Below are positions 6,957 to 16,921 of a DNA stretch of 64,000 nt, piece after piece (the first letter of the stretch is position 1; the number at the start of each line of letters is the position of its first letter). A program made the position numbers and the translations under genes. The stretch spans positions 1,426,001 through 1,490,000 of the forward strand of contig NZ_BOSG01000001.1 in NCBI RefSeq assembly GCF_018403225.1, in the 5' to 3' direction. This DNA is from Paenibacillus sp. J23TS9. GTDB taxonomy: Bacteria; Bacillota; Bacilli; Paenibacillales; Paenibacillaceae. The notes below the pieces were generated by a model. The model saw only the letters and a list, made by a program, of their open reading frames with translations, ran no database searches and had not been told where the DNA came from.

Positions 6957-9900
6957 CTACTTGCTCAGATTTGCGCTCCACACCTCAATGAGTGCCTTTA
7001 CGCTCCGATTGAGCGTTGTCTTTGATTGATCAGAAGCCTCTTCCTGCTTCTTCTCTTTATTCAGCTGCTTCAGCAAATTCTCCAGATGCTTGATCCCCTG
7101 CCTCCAGTCTGGCTTCTTCTTGCTGACCGCATCGGCAGCATGCTCAAGCTCCTTATCCAGCTGCTTCCAGATCTTCTCGTCTAACTGTCCGGCTGAGCCA
7201 AACCATTCCAGCAGCTGTCCGATGGCAGGAGCGTTCATGGGGGCAGGTAGAACCGTGAAATTGTCATAACTCGTTTCATTCGTGAACGTCCGCATGCCGA
7301 CCTTGCCGTGTGTGAATGGATTGCCGCTGCGGTCCGTGTAGTCGATAACTGGCTTGCTCATATCATCGACATACACTTGGATGCGGGCATCTTGCGCAAC
7401 GACTTTCACATGCTTCCATTCACCTGTCTTCACCTCGAGCGGCGCCCCTGTCAAATAGGTCCAGCTGTAATTCAGCTTGCCGAGATGAACACCCTGTTTG
7501 TTCAGGTATGCGACATAACCTTGCACGAAATCCGCATTGTTCTGATTCAGCTCCTTGCCGTGAGCGGGGTTGCTCGCCCGCAACAGAATGCCTCCGTCGC
7601 CTGTATCGCTAATCAGCTTGATATCAGACTCCACACTGTAATTCGACCAATTGGCATCTCCAATCAACGTTTTCCCGAAGCTGCCGACCGCTGCCTGATA
7701 TTCGCCGGTATGAGCAACCTTCGGTAGGACCGGATTTTGATGAATACGTATTCCTTGGAAGTCGAATTCACCTTTTACGGTTTCGACCTTCAAGGTATGT
7801 GCGCCCGCCGGGAGATTGATGCCTTGCTTCGTTGTTGTCGCCCAGTTCTCCCAGGTGGCAGAATTCGGAATGTCGACTTCACCGGTTAGATCGGTTGCAT
7901 CGTCAAGCCACAACCTAACCTTCGCACCGTCCATCGATGTAGCGGTCACAAAATCGACGTTGTACACGCCTGCCTTGGCAATATCTACATTGTAGGCCAG
8001 CCATTCGCCGGTAGCGTTCCACCCCACATTATAGCTGCCGCCCGCATTTCGGCGGATGTCGACCGCATCATTCCGATATTCCGTACCGATGTTAGCGGGA
8101 GTCAGATCATGGTAGCCTGTACCTTCACCGCCTGCCTTATAATTAACAGCCTGAATAAATCCGGGCAGCACATGCGGCTTATTGAATTGGGTGAGCGACA
8201 GTCTCGTCATGTCAAATTCGCCTTTAACAATTTCGACCTTCAGTTCATGATCACCGGACGGCAGCCTAATACCGGATTTCGTCACCGACTTCCACTTATT
8301 CCAGTCGCCTGAAGCAGGAACGCCTAGTATACCTGTCAAATCAGTCGTGTCATCCAACCATAGGCGGACTTGTGCATCCGTGAATGTCGTAGCTGCCCAC
8401 AAGTCGAGATCGTATAGTCCCTCTTGCGCAACGTTTATATTGTACTTCAGCCATTCGCCTGTTTGATTCCAGCCTACGATCTGATCACCGGATGCAGCGG
8501 ATCGAATGTCGACGCTATCGGTGCGGTATTTGCCTCCAATGTTCGCAGGCGTTAAATCATGGTAGCCTACACCTTCACCGCCGGGCTTGTAATGCTCGGC
8601 TTCGATGACACCGGGTACGGGTATCGGCTGATCTGTCCTCGTTATCGCTATACTTGCAAAATCAAATTCTCCGCGGACCGTCTCGGCTTTTAGCGTATGC
8701 TTACCTGCTGGCAGTGTAACTCCGGATTTGCGCACCACATTCCAGATGTTCCAGTCGCCGGTCTTCGGAATGTCTACAATACCGGTTAGATCCGTCGTAT
8801 CGTCAAGCCATAACCGGATCTGACCTCCATCCAAAGTAGTAGCCACTTTGAATTCTGCGTTATAGGTTCCGGCTTCCGCTACGTCAATGTTAAACTTCAG
8901 CCATTCGCCCGTCTGGTTCCAGCCTACGTTGTAACCGCCGCTGACCGGATTGGAGCGAATGTCGACCGAATCTCCTCTGTACTGGCCGCCGATGTTTTGA
9001 AGTGTATTCTCATGATAACCGACACCTTCGCCGCCAGAGATATAGTGGACCGTACCAATCTCACCCGGGATCGGATGATAAGCGTCGTAAGCCTGCTCCT
9101 CCTCGGCAATGTCGCTCTTCACGCTCCAGAAACCTTCATAGCGCTGCCAGCCGTCATCCTTGCCATCATCGAAGTTATCATAAAGAACCGGAACGTCCGC
9201 GTGTTGGTGGAACGTCAACTTGTCCATCGAGATCGTACCCGATACGACAGTTACCTTTATGCTATGCTCACCTGCCGGCAGTTCTACCCCATTCAGCTGT
9301 GCGGTTTGCCATCCTGTATCAGCAGAATTGGTATCTCCAGCCAGCTCAAACTCGCCCAGCGGTTGTCCATCATCCAGAGTGAGCTGTACTTTGCTGCCCA
9401 GAGCTGCATCCGCATAAGAAAGGTCGATGTCGTATTTGCCTGTTTCCGCGATGTTCAGCCGGTATTGCAGCCATTCGTCCTTCTCGAAAGCGGTGACATG
9501 TGAGGTGCTGTCATCTGCTTTGCCCGTATCCACGCCATCTCCGCGGTAATCACCGATTGTACCCGGCGTCTGGTCGTGATACCCGACCCCTTCGCCGCCC
9601 GACAGGTAATGGACGGCCTCGACTTGGCCCGGTACTGGTTTTGCGGCGTCATTATCGCTGCTGCCGTTTACGTCGTTGCTGAAAGCGGCATAACCGAAAT
9701 TAGCCTTCGCGTTCTCCGTGACGTAACCGATGCTGCCGCCGCCAAGCATCACACTGCGCGTCTCCTTCAGCATGCCGTCGACGTAGATCTTGAACGTATC
9801 TCCTGTCTTCTCAACGCGGATATTGTGCAGCTTCGTATAATCGTATCCTTCAGGCAGCGGGCTCTCCACCCATCCCAGATCGGCGCCGTTCACACGGAAC

Positions 9901-11096
9901 TGCGTCTGCAGCGAATTGCTCGCCGGATCTAAAAGCGCTGTGCCGAAATTGTTATCGTCCTTGTAGGAGAATACGGCCCCGAGCCGTTGGCCTCCGGTAT
10001 TGTTGGACTCAGCTAACTGGAGGTTAAATTCTGCCGTATAGCTGCTACCGGCCGTAGCAGTGGTCAACAGTCTGCTAGTACCGACGGCTTGCTGACGTAG
10101 AAGTCCGGAATCAATGCTCCAGCTGACACCGTCCGCATTCGTCCACGCCGGGCTGAGTTCTGCACCATTGAACCGGTCCTCGAAATCCGGCATCTCCGGA
10201 TCCGGCTGCTCGGTTGCCGTCGGCCCGAGCACTGACATTTTATCCCCGTTGAACACGATCCGGTCCATCCCCAAATGTCGAAGAGGTCCGACAATGCCCT
10301 TTCCTTCGAGATTGTGGTAGATGATATAGCGGGCATCCAAGTTCGGGCCGACGACGACCGTATTATGGCCGAGACCGACTGTCGGACCTTCCGTACTGAT
10401 TAGAATCGGATTATCCGTATCACGCACGAATCCCGTGAGCGGGTTTGAGCTGACCGCGTAGTCGACCCGATAGCCTTTGCTGAATACATGGTTGCCGGTA
10501 TACGTCATATAGTATTTGCCGTCGCGCTTGAACAACGTAGAACCTTCTGTCCAACCGTTCATGCTTGCACCTGTATTGACGCTGCTGCCGATCGACGTTG
10601 GCGTAGGCATCGTAGCCGCGAGAATGCCCGCTGCGCTTGCATGATAGAAATACCATTTGCCATCATCGTCAATGAAGACGTTGCCATCGATCGAATTGCC
10701 TAAATTGCCCGTCTGCACGGTGAACGGACCGGTCGGGCTCTCGCTGCGAAGCACGTAATGACCATTGCCGGCAGGAGATGTATACATGTAGAAGTAACCG
10801 TTCCAATAAACAACTTCAGGAGCGTAAGCTCCCTTCGTAACCGGATCTGTTGCGGCCAATCCTCCATAGCTCCAGTGGACAAGGTCTGGCGAGCTCCACA
10901 CTTTGACTCCGATATCGGTATCTCTCGTGCTCACATATAAATAATATGTACCATTAAATTTCAAGACGTAAGGGTCGCCAAGCCCATATTGTCCCCATTC
11001 ATCCGGCAGCGATGTCGGATTTTTATAGGCGAATGCCGCCTGAGGGGCAATCAAGAGCAGCACACACAGCACGACCGCAATGCTTCGTTTTAACAT
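6957..11096 (-). CDS. Secreted GH43-family glycosidase with CBM6 modules and jelly-roll domains
   Basis: About 1379 residues with a Sec signal peptide (SIAVVLCVLLLIAPQAAFA). The start is the ATG at 11096, eight bases after GAGGTGA. The N-terminal five-bladed propeller (about 25-300) has the GH43 triad: Asp41 in GDPYV, Asp137 in SIDGNVFIDDDG and Glu184 in WTEGSTLF. A beta-sandwich follows (310-480). Four CBM6-like modules, each opening with a GGEGxGYH motif, begin near 493, 683, 833 and 985. A second jelly-roll (about 1125-1290) and a charged helical tail end the protein. GH43 enzymes cleave arabinan or xylan side chains, so an arabinose- or xylose-containing polymer is likely. The second jelly-roll seems split by three CBM6 modules. 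The neighbouring YesM/YesN and ABC genes suggest co-regulation. Confidence 0.85.
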   Translation of the reverse strand: MLKRSIAVVLCVLLLIAPQAAFAYKNPTSLPDEWGQYGLGDPYVLKFNGTYYLYVSTRDTDIGVKVWSSPDLVHWSYGGLAATDPVTKGAYAPEVVYWNGYFYMYTSPAGNGHYVLRSESPTGPFTVQTGNLGNSIDGNVFIDDDGKWYFYHASAAGILAATMPTPTSIGSSVNTGASMNGWTEGSTLFKRDGKYYMTYTGNHVFSKGYRVDYAVSSNPLTGFVRDTDNPILISTEGPTVGLGHNTVVVGPNLDARYIIYHNLEGKGIVGPLRHLGMDRIVFNGDKMSVLGPTATEQPDPEMPDFEDRFNGAELSPAWTNADGVSWSIDSGLLRQQAVGTSRLLTTATAGSSYTAEFNLQLAESNNTGGQRLGAVFSYKDDNNFGTALLDPASNSLQTQFRVNGADLGWVESPLPEGYDYTKLHNIRVEKTGDTFKIYVDGMLKETRSVMLGGGSIGYVTENAKANFGYAAFSNDVNGSSDNDAAKPVPGQVEAVHYLSGGEGVGYHDQTPGTIGDYRGDGVDTGKADDSTSHVTAFEKDEWLQYRLNIAETGKYDIDLSYADAALGSKVQLTLDDGQPLGEFELAGDTNSADTGWQTAQLNGVELPAGEHSIKVTVVSGTISMDKLTFHQHADVPVLYDNFDDGKDDGWQRYEGFWSVKSDIAEEEQAYDAYHPIPGEIGTVHYISGGEGVGYHENTLQNIGGQYRGDSVDIRSNPVSGGYNVGWNQTGEWLKFNIDVAEAGTYNAEFKVATTLDGGQIRLWLDDTTDLTGIVDIPKTGDWNIWNVVRKSGVTLPAGKHTLKAETVRGEFDFASIAITRTDQPIPVPGVIEAEHYKPGGEGVGYHDLTPANIGGKYRTDSVDIRSAASGDQIVGWNQTGEWLKYNINVAQEGLYDLDLWAATTFTDAQVRLWLDDTTDLTGILGVPASGDWNKWKSVTKSGIRLPSGDHELKVEIVKGEFDMTRLSLTQFNKPHVLPGFIQAVNYKAGGEGTGYHDLTPANIGTEYRNDAVDIRRNAGGSYNVGWNATGEWLAYNVDIAKAGVYNVDFVTATSMDGAKVRLWLDDATDLTGEVDIPNSATWENWATTTKQGINLPAGAHTLKVETVKGEFDFQGIRIHQNPVLPKVAHTGEYQAAVGSFGKTLIGDANWSNYSVESDIKLISDTGDGGILLRASNPAHGKELNQNNADFVQGYVAYLNKQGVHLGKLNYSWTYLTGAPLEVKTGEWKHVKVVAQDARIQVYVDDMSKPVIDYTDRSGNPFTHGKVGMRTFTNETSYDNFTVLPAPMNAPAIGQLLEWFGSAGQLDEKIWKQLDKELEHAADAVSKKKPDWRQGIKHLENLLKQLNKEKKQEEASDQSKTTLNRSVKALIEVWSANLSK

Positions 11097-11122
11097 CAAA
11101 CTTATCACCTCATCGATTTTAA

Positions 11123-11136
11123 TTAAAACGCTTTCA
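11123..11136 (-). promoter_or_regulatory. cre-like site in the GH43 leader
   Basis: TGAAAGCGTTTTAA matches the CcpA operator WTGNAANCGNWNNCW except at the final C. It lies in the transcribed leader, about 27 bases before the start codon, where CcpA could act as a roadblock. Confidence 0.5.
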
Positions 11137-11217
11137 TATTTGGATGATCATATGAATCCTTACTGCCTCCGTTATCTCATCACCTCATTTCATACAATAT
11201 AATTGTAATATAACGTG

Positions 11218-11247
11218 AGTATATCGGCATTTTCCAGGCGAAGTCAA
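11218..11247 (-). promoter_or_regulatory. Candidate sigma-A promoter of the GH43 gene
   Basis: On the minus strand TTGACT (11247-11242) and TATACT (11223-11218) are separated by 18 bases. Predicted transcription starts near 11211, leaving a leader of about 115 bases that contains the cre-like site. Confidence 0.55.
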
Positions 11248-11377
11248 CGTTTTCCTCCAAGATTAATGAATAAATTAATGAAATATTCACTTTATTGACC
11301 TTTAGTACAATAATCTTGTATTAAATGAAATGATGGTGAGGGATTTGTTCGACAGGTGATCACACCCGTAGGGAATA

Positions 11378-11406
11378 TAAAAAGAAGCTGTCCGCGACAG
11401 CTCCTT
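11378..11406 (-). terminator. Terminator after the yesM-like gene
   Basis: GAGCTGTC and GACAGCTTC form a tight hairpin followed on the minus strand by TTTTTATATT. It separates the sensor kinase transcript from the GH43 promoter. Confidence 0.85.
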
Positions 11407-11495
11407 TAAGATCATTAGTCAATCAACCTCATCAGCCAGACTTCCTGTTTCAGCGGCAGACAATCAGGATTCATTGCCGCTGTCATCGTAATCCT

Positions 11496-13322
11496 TCAAA
11501 TGTGAGGGATCTTAACAAGTACTGTAGTTCCCCTACCGATCTGACTTTCTATTTCCACTCCATAGCCTTCTCCGAACAGCAGCTTTATCCTGTTATGTAT
11601 ATTGGATAGACCGATATTTTTGCCATCCAGACTGTTTTTCATTCTCTCCGAATATTCCATACTCAGCTTTGCTTTAATGCTCTCGAGCTCGTCTTCAGCT
11701 ATTCCTATTCCGGAGTCGGAGACTTGAAAACATACATCTCCATTAGAGTCAATATGACCGCTCACACGAAGATGCCCCCCTGCATCCATACTTTCCAGCC
11801 CATGATATACAGAATTTTCAACAATGGGCTGCAAGATCATTTTAGGTGTTTTCATTTCCAATAGCTTTAAATCCACATTTACTTCCATCAAAAACTTATT
11901 TTCATATCGAATTGAGATAATATTCATATATGCCTTAATACATTGAATTTCTTCATTAATTAGAACAAGCTCATCATTTTTAATACTATATCGAAAGATC
12001 TTGGACATGGATGAAGTAATCTGCGCGATTTCATTGATGCCGTATTCAAGTCCGATACTGCTTATGCAATTTAATGTATTATACAGGAAATGCGGGTTGA
12101 TTTGACTTTGCAGGGCCGAAAATTCAGCCTGTTTCTTGCTGAGCTCTGACTCATATAATCTTACCTGCGTGTTTAATATATCGCTTGACATCTCTTCCAT
12201 TTGGTCAACCATGCTATTGATATCGTAGGCCAATACGCCAACTTCATTGGTGGAGCGCACCTTTATCCGGAATCCTATATCTCTTTTACCAATTTTTTTC
12301 ATATCGGCTACAAGCCCCATGACAGGTCGTGTCAGATTATTCAAGAAAAAGTATCCCAGAATCATCATACTCAGAATGATACCGATTCCTGCTATAATAC
12401 TCGTGTTTTTAATATCGTTCATGTCGGTTGTTAATTCGTGCACCGGAACAATACTTACGATCCGCCACCCCTTAGCCTGATCCAAGCCTTTTTCCTGAAC
12501 GATGACGTCTTTCCCGTTTATATTTGTTTTGACGCCATTGGTTAAACTACCCTGATCTACGGTGAGTATATCTTTGAATAAATTACCACGGTAATATGCG
12601 TTATTTGAAACAATGACCTCATTTCGGCTGTTTAATAGATACAAAGAAGAGTTAGGCGTCAAATCGGTATTTTCAACAAGTTCTTGCAGCTTTTCCGTAT
12701 TCACCATAACTGAACAATAGCCGGTTTGCTCAGAAAAATGAACCCCGCCAATAGATTCAATAATCGGGGCTATATAAAAGAAATATTCACTTCCTGTTTT
12801 TTCGTCTTTTAAAATATTTGTAAACGTTCCTTTTTTAACAGACTCACTATCGTTTTTATATTGCTTGAAAAATTTATCATATTGATTTGAGTAAAAGATG
12901 TCACCCTTTGCAATAGCTAAACTGTAAATTCGTCTTCCTTGATTGTCATTAATAACAATCCCATTCACATAGGAATTAAAGGACCTCATATATTCCATGA
13001 GATCAATGACATAGGTGCCAAAATCAAAAGCCCGTTTATAATCATCATCAGCAGTGGTAAATTCCTGGATCTTTCTATTATTAACAGCAATATTTGTACT
13101 AACTTCAATATCGTTAAAAACGGAATCTATTTTTTGGCGTGTTTGTTCAATGATTTTATTTCCATAATTCACAGCCCTTTTCTGGGTCAGATTATAGAAG
13201 CTGTAATAGAAATAGAACTCCATCGTTGTGAATATGATGATCGAAAATAAAAAAATAAGTAAAATCTGATGTTTGAGTTTCATTCTACTAATCCGCAAAC
13301 TCCCCACTCCATCCCCAACCAT
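11496..13322 (-). CDS. YesM-type sensor histidine kinase
   Basis: The protein has about 608 residues. A first membrane segment (HQILLIFLFSIIIFTTMEFY) is followed by an extracellular Cache-like region of about 250 residues, a second segment (NTSIIAGIGIILSMMILGYF), a HAMP linker, and the His_kinase motif with its phosphorylated histidine in SQINPHFLYNTLN. The ATPase domain has DSGIGI and GIGLSNIHNRIKLLFG. This is the class that senses oligosaccharide uptake with a partner AraC-type regulator. The ATG at 13322 overlaps the regulator's TGA (ATGA), so the two are coupled; an in-frame codon at 13358 would start inside the regulator gene. Its signal is probably the sugar bound by the neighbouring transporter. 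Confidence 0.88.
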   Translation of the reverse strand: MVGDGVGSLRISRMKLKHQILLIFLFSIIIFTTMEFYFYYSFYNLTQKRAVNYGNKIIEQTRQKIDSVFNDIEVSTNIAVNNRKIQEFTTADDDYKRAFDFGTYVIDLMEYMRSFNSYVNGIVINDNQGRRIYSLAIAKGDIFYSNQYDKFFKQYKNDSESVKKGTFTNILKDEKTGSEYFFYIAPIIESIGGVHFSEQTGYCSVMVNTEKLQELVENTDLTPNSSLYLLNSRNEVIVSNNAYYRGNLFKDILTVDQGSLTNGVKTNINGKDVIVQEKGLDQAKGWRIVSIVPVHELTTDMNDIKNTSIIAGIGIILSMMILGYFFLNNLTRPVMGLVADMKKIGKRDIGFRIKVRSTNEVGVLAYDINSMVDQMEEMSSDILNTQVRLYESELSKKQAEFSALQSQINPHFLYNTLNCISSIGLEYGINEIAQITSSMSKIFRYSIKNDELVLINEEIQCIKAYMNIISIRYENKFLMEVNVDLKLLEMKTPKMILQPIVENSVYHGLESMDAGGHLRVSGHIDSNGDVCFQVSDSGIGIAEDELESIKAKLSMEYSERMKNSLDGKNIGLSNIHNRIKLLFGEGYGVEIESQIGRGTTVLVKIPHI

Positions 13323-14758
13323 CAACTTTTTCTGAATTTCGAAGCTGTAATCCCGCACTGTTTTTTAAATACTTTATTGAAATAGTAGTAATCCGCATAT
13401 CCTACTTTGGTTGCAACTTCTTCAATTGACAACACTGTATGTTTCAGTAGCTCACAAGCCTTTTTAATCCTCAATTCAGTAACATATTCCGAAAAGGTTT
13501 TACCCAAATTTTTCTTGAAAAGCTGGCAGCAATACACTTGGTTAATAAAAAATTTCACGGATAAATCTTTAAGATACAACCTATGCTGAAAATGATTGTC
13601 AATGTACTTCACCATCTGGGTAAAATATGAGTTGATATCACCTTCATTGATAGACTGGCTGTTCAATTGCTTGATGTATATAAAAATGTCATTCAGAAAA
13701 CTGCACAAGGACTCAAAGTTTTCAAATCGCTCCTTCAGTTCGGAATAATTAAGGAAATCAAGCTCCATGTATTTCAGCTCTTCGTAATAGGTACTAGCCA
13801 ACAGACTGACCACTTGATTCCATAAGTGAACCAACTCTCCCATACCTAATTGATTGTGCTTGAAAAAATACACAAGTCTTTTAATGATGTCATCCATTTC
13901 TTCAAACTTATTCTCTTGAATAATAGATGAGATTTCATCAATAAAGGGCTTAACCACAGTTAGCTTTGACTCATATTCAAATATCCCCGTTCCTTCATTT
14001 AAAAATATTTGTGATGCTGCGAGATCTGCTTCCTTGATAAGCTTTGCAATATGATCACAGGTAGTTGAAGTACTGCTGATGCCTACCGCTTTTATATCTG
14101 ATCTCGTGAAAACTGCACAATCTAATCCGTCATCTAAATCAGATCTTGTGTCACTTTTGAGAATATATAGCGTCTTTGTTGATCCAAATTCAACTTCCAA
14201 TGTATGGTTACGATCAAAGAACTTTAAGTCCCTATACCCCTTGTTCTCAATACTTGAATAAATGATAAGTACACGAAAGTAATCGTCAGATAAATGGTCA
14301 AAAAATTGTGTTAATCGATTTAATTCACTTTTATCACCTGAGGTTAGCGCTTCTAGAATAAGGTTATTTCTACTGCTTCTTTTTTTTGAAAAGTGCAAGG
14401 CCAGTTTCTCTATCAATGGATCTGCCGTCTCCATGTCCATTGGCTTTAAGCAATAATCCAGCGCACCATACCTTAAGGCTTCCTGCGCAAAGGCGAACTC
14501 AGAGAAACCGCTTACAATAACAAATTCAACATCCATTCCTTTTTCTTTGGTAAGCCTCATTAGGTCAAGACCTGAAATTTCAGGCATTCTTATATCTGTA
14601 AAAACCAGATCAGGACGCTCCTTGCTTATAAACTCCATTGCCTTATGAACGCTTGTAAATTGGCCTGTTATCTCAAATCCATATTTATGCCAGTTAAATG
14701 CATTCCGAATGCCTTTTATCGCCCAAGGTTCATCATCTATAATAATAACGCTATACAT
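13322..14758 (-). CDS. YesN-type AraC-family response regulator
   Basis: The 478-residue protein has an N-terminal receiver domain (VIIIDDEPWAIKGI, phosphoacceptor Asp55 in FTDIRMPE), a long helical linker, and a C-terminal AraC double helix-turn-helix (about 375-478: KDLSVKFFINQVYCCQLFKK and IEEVATKVGYADYYYFNKVF). It is the partner of the overlapping kinase. Regulators of this type usually activate adjacent sugar ABC and glycosidase genes. Expected targets are the solute-binding protein and permeases at 15153-18759 and the GH43 gene at 6957. Confidence 0.9.
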   Translation of the reverse strand: MYSVIIIDDEPWAIKGIRNAFNWHKYGFEITGQFTSVHKAMEFISKERPDLVFTDIRMPEISGLDLMRLTKEKGMDVEFVIVSGFSEFAFAQEALRYGALDYCLKPMDMETADPLIEKLALHFSKKRSSRNNLILEALTSGDKSELNRLTQFFDHLSDDYFRVLIIYSSIENKGYRDLKFFDRNHTLEVEFGSTKTLYILKSDTRSDLDDGLDCAVFTRSDIKAVGISSTSTTCDHIAKLIKEADLAASQIFLNEGTGIFEYESKLTVVKPFIDEISSIIQENKFEEMDDIIKRLVYFFKHNQLGMGELVHLWNQVVSLLASTYYEELKYMELDFLNYSELKERFENFESLCSFLNDIFIYIKQLNSQSINEGDINSYFTQMVKYIDNHFQHRLYLKDLSVKFFINQVYCCQLFKKNLGKTFSEYVTELRIKKACELLKHTVLSIEEVATKVGYADYYYFNKVFKKQCGITASKFRKS

Positions 14759-15152
14759 AGGTACCCCCTAGATATATTATTCCGTAAATACCCATTTTTT
14801 TGCTGGCAAGATGACAAGATGCCTGCTAGTTCCTTTACCGATATGCGCGCTGGACCATTCGTCTGTTGAATCGCCGGGTGATCGAACTGAATATTCTGGA
14901 TTCTGTATAACGGGAGACGTTTCGCATGGTGTAAAAAATACTTAAGAAGACAATGGCATTATATCACCGAGCAGGACAGAGGAAAATAAAACATTTGTAT
15001 CCTGAAATTTGATTCTCGGTCATGGTACTAATCGTTCCGTAGTAAAAGCCTATGGATATAACGCCGTTATGTCCACAGGCTTTTTACTCAACAACGTTTT
15101 TTTTTCATATAAGCCGTTGATAGATCAACGTCCAATATTGAACATGGATGGT
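14759..15152. other. Intergenic region between yesN-like gene and solute-binding protein gene
   Basis: No coding sequence is convincing. It holds the promoter region of the regulator pair and, at 15041-15088, the terminator of the upstream transport operon. Confidence 0.5.
15041..15088 (-). terminator. Long bidirectional terminator after the transport operon
   Basis: AGTAAAAGCCT pairs with AGGCTTTTTACT, continued by GGATATAAC/GTTATGTCC. The stem of more than 20 pairs lies 65 bases after the solute-binding protein stop and has a T-rich 3' arm on both strands. Confidence 0.85.
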
Positions 15153-16748
15153 TTATTGTTTCTTATTTGCTTGCATAGCCTTATAAATTTTCACATTTTC
15201 ATCCATAACAGCCTTCCCGCCTGCTGCCATATACTCCGCAACTAACTTATCGTACAAGGTGTCGAATTCCGAAGGCTTACAAACGATAAGTTTATCCGTC
15301 ATTTGATTGTTCATATCCCCAAGCGTTTTGCCGAACTTAATATTGGACTTATTTGGAGTATCATAGAAGAAGCCTGTGTATGTGTCTGTCGTATTTATTT
15401 TGTATGATTGTTCTGCAACATCTTCAAGTCCGGGAGCCGAGGCAGCTAATGCCTTAATATTTTTCTGAGGGTCGCCAAGCTCCACGCCATTTACAACCAG
15501 TGTATAATCAAGATTTAGATAGCTGGTTTGCATGTTATCCCCAGTTTGATTGATCACCTGCGGAATACCATTCACCATCTTGTGATTAACCCCTTCCTGT
15601 CCGTATTGCAAGAAGAATAATACTTTGGGGTCGGACATCCAGTTTAGGTATTTAATTGCCAGTTCTGCATTTTTACTGCTCTTCGGGATAAAGAGGCTAA
15701 TACCGTTTTCATTGTACGCAATTTTCTTGTATTTTCCTTCATCATTCTTAAATGTGTCAATAGGAACAAAGTTTGCACTAGGCACATTTGCCTTTAATGG
15801 CTCACTGATATTTTGACGCAGCGGATAATCCCAGTTTGCACTGAAGAATCCGACTTTACCGTTGGTCACGTCAGCATCCACTTGCTTTGCTGTTTTGTCT
15901 AAGGCGAAATCAGGGCTGATTAATTTTTCATTATAAAGCTTGTTGAGGAACTTGAATGCATCCTTGTTTCCGGGTTTTAGCCAGCCTGGAGTTGTAACGA
16001 ATTCTTCCTCCGACTGTTTCCCCCAGAAAGAGTCAATTAAATTTCCATAGCCATAATTCATACCGGTTGCTGCCACTCCCCAAGGAATAATACCATCTAC
16101 GCCACCCGGATTTTTATCTCGGAATGCAATTAAAGTATTATATAATTCATCCCTTGTAGTAGGAATTGGCATACCCAATTTATCCAGCCAGTCCTTTCTA
16201 ATAAACATGCCAATCCATGCTAGTGAAGTTCTTTTGGCAGGTATCGCCATCTGTTTCCCATCAAAAGCTCCATAAGAAAGAACTGTTTTCCCCAGATAGT
16301 TAGTCAAATCCTTTCCGTTATTATCCAATAAATCATCCAATTGCAGAATGCCATTCATGTTAGAGTATCTTGAGACTGTTGCACTGTCATAAGTAAAGGA
16401 TATATCGGGTGCTTCGCCCGCTGCCATCAATACATTGAGCTTATCGACTTCCTGTGACCTAGGTACCGGAACAAATTTCACAATAGCATTGTTCTGTTTC
16501 CCAAAATTATCATTGATATACCTAGTCCAAGTATTATTGTTTAAATCCGGCTGTCCCTGTATGCCTCTGTCAAATACTTCAACTGTTAGGGTAACCGGCG
16601 AATCTGAAGACTTGGCTTCTTCCTTTGACGTTGACGTCGTTGATGACGTTGACTGGCTTTCTTTTGTTGTATCGCTGCCACATCCTGCCAATGTACCTGC
16701 TAATAGCGCCAAAACCGGTAATAAAACCATCATTATTTTACTTTTCAT
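15153..16748 (-). CDS. Lipoprotein solute-binding protein of an oligosaccharide ABC transporter (LplA type)
   Basis: The protein has about 531 residues. A lipoprotein signal ends in LLAGTLAGCGSD, with the lipid-bearing cysteine. A serine/threonine-rich linker and a large type I binding domain follow (VTLTVEVFDRGIQGQPDLNN near the N-terminus). The size and sequence fit the LplA/YtcQ family of polysaccharide-fragment binders. I use the ATG at 16748 with GTGAGGT five bases upstream; an earlier GTG in frame is that binding site itself. It is the third gene of the operon after the two permeases. Rather than an ATPase being encoded here, this class borrows a shared MsmX-like ATPase. Confidence 0.9.
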   Translation of the reverse strand: MKSKIMMVLLPVLALLAGTLAGCGSDTTKESQSTSSTTSTSKEEAKSSDSPVTLTVEVFDRGIQGQPDLNNNTWTRYINDNFGKQNNAIVKFVPVPRSQEVDKLNVLMAAGEAPDISFTYDSATVSRYSNMNGILQLDDLLDNNGKDLTNYLGKTVLSYGAFDGKQMAIPAKRTSLAWIGMFIRKDWLDKLGMPIPTTRDELYNTLIAFRDKNPGGVDGIIPWGVAATGMNYGYGNLIDSFWGKQSEEEFVTTPGWLKPGNKDAFKFLNKLYNEKLISPDFALDKTAKQVDADVTNGKVGFFSANWDYPLRQNISEPLKANVPSANFVPIDTFKNDEGKYKKIAYNENGISLFIPKSSKNAELAIKYLNWMSDPKVLFFLQYGQEGVNHKMVNGIPQVINQTGDNMQTSYLNLDYTLVVNGVELGDPQKNIKALAASAPGLEDVAEQSYKINTTDTYTGFFYDTPNKSNIKFGKTLGDMNNQMTDKLIVCKPSEFDTLYDKLVAEYMAAGGKAVMDENVKIYKAMQANKKQ

Positions 16749-16921
16749 ATGTAACCTCACTTTTCAATTAGTCATTTCGATGCTTTATAGCCAATTATTC
16801 ATCGTTCCTCTCAGGAGTTGCTTTCCCATAAAGCTTGAGTTTTTTCTTCCTGACCGTCGACCCAATAATCACCCCCTTTAGAGCCGTCTTTTGACAAGCA
16901 ATATGAATATACAAATACTCG

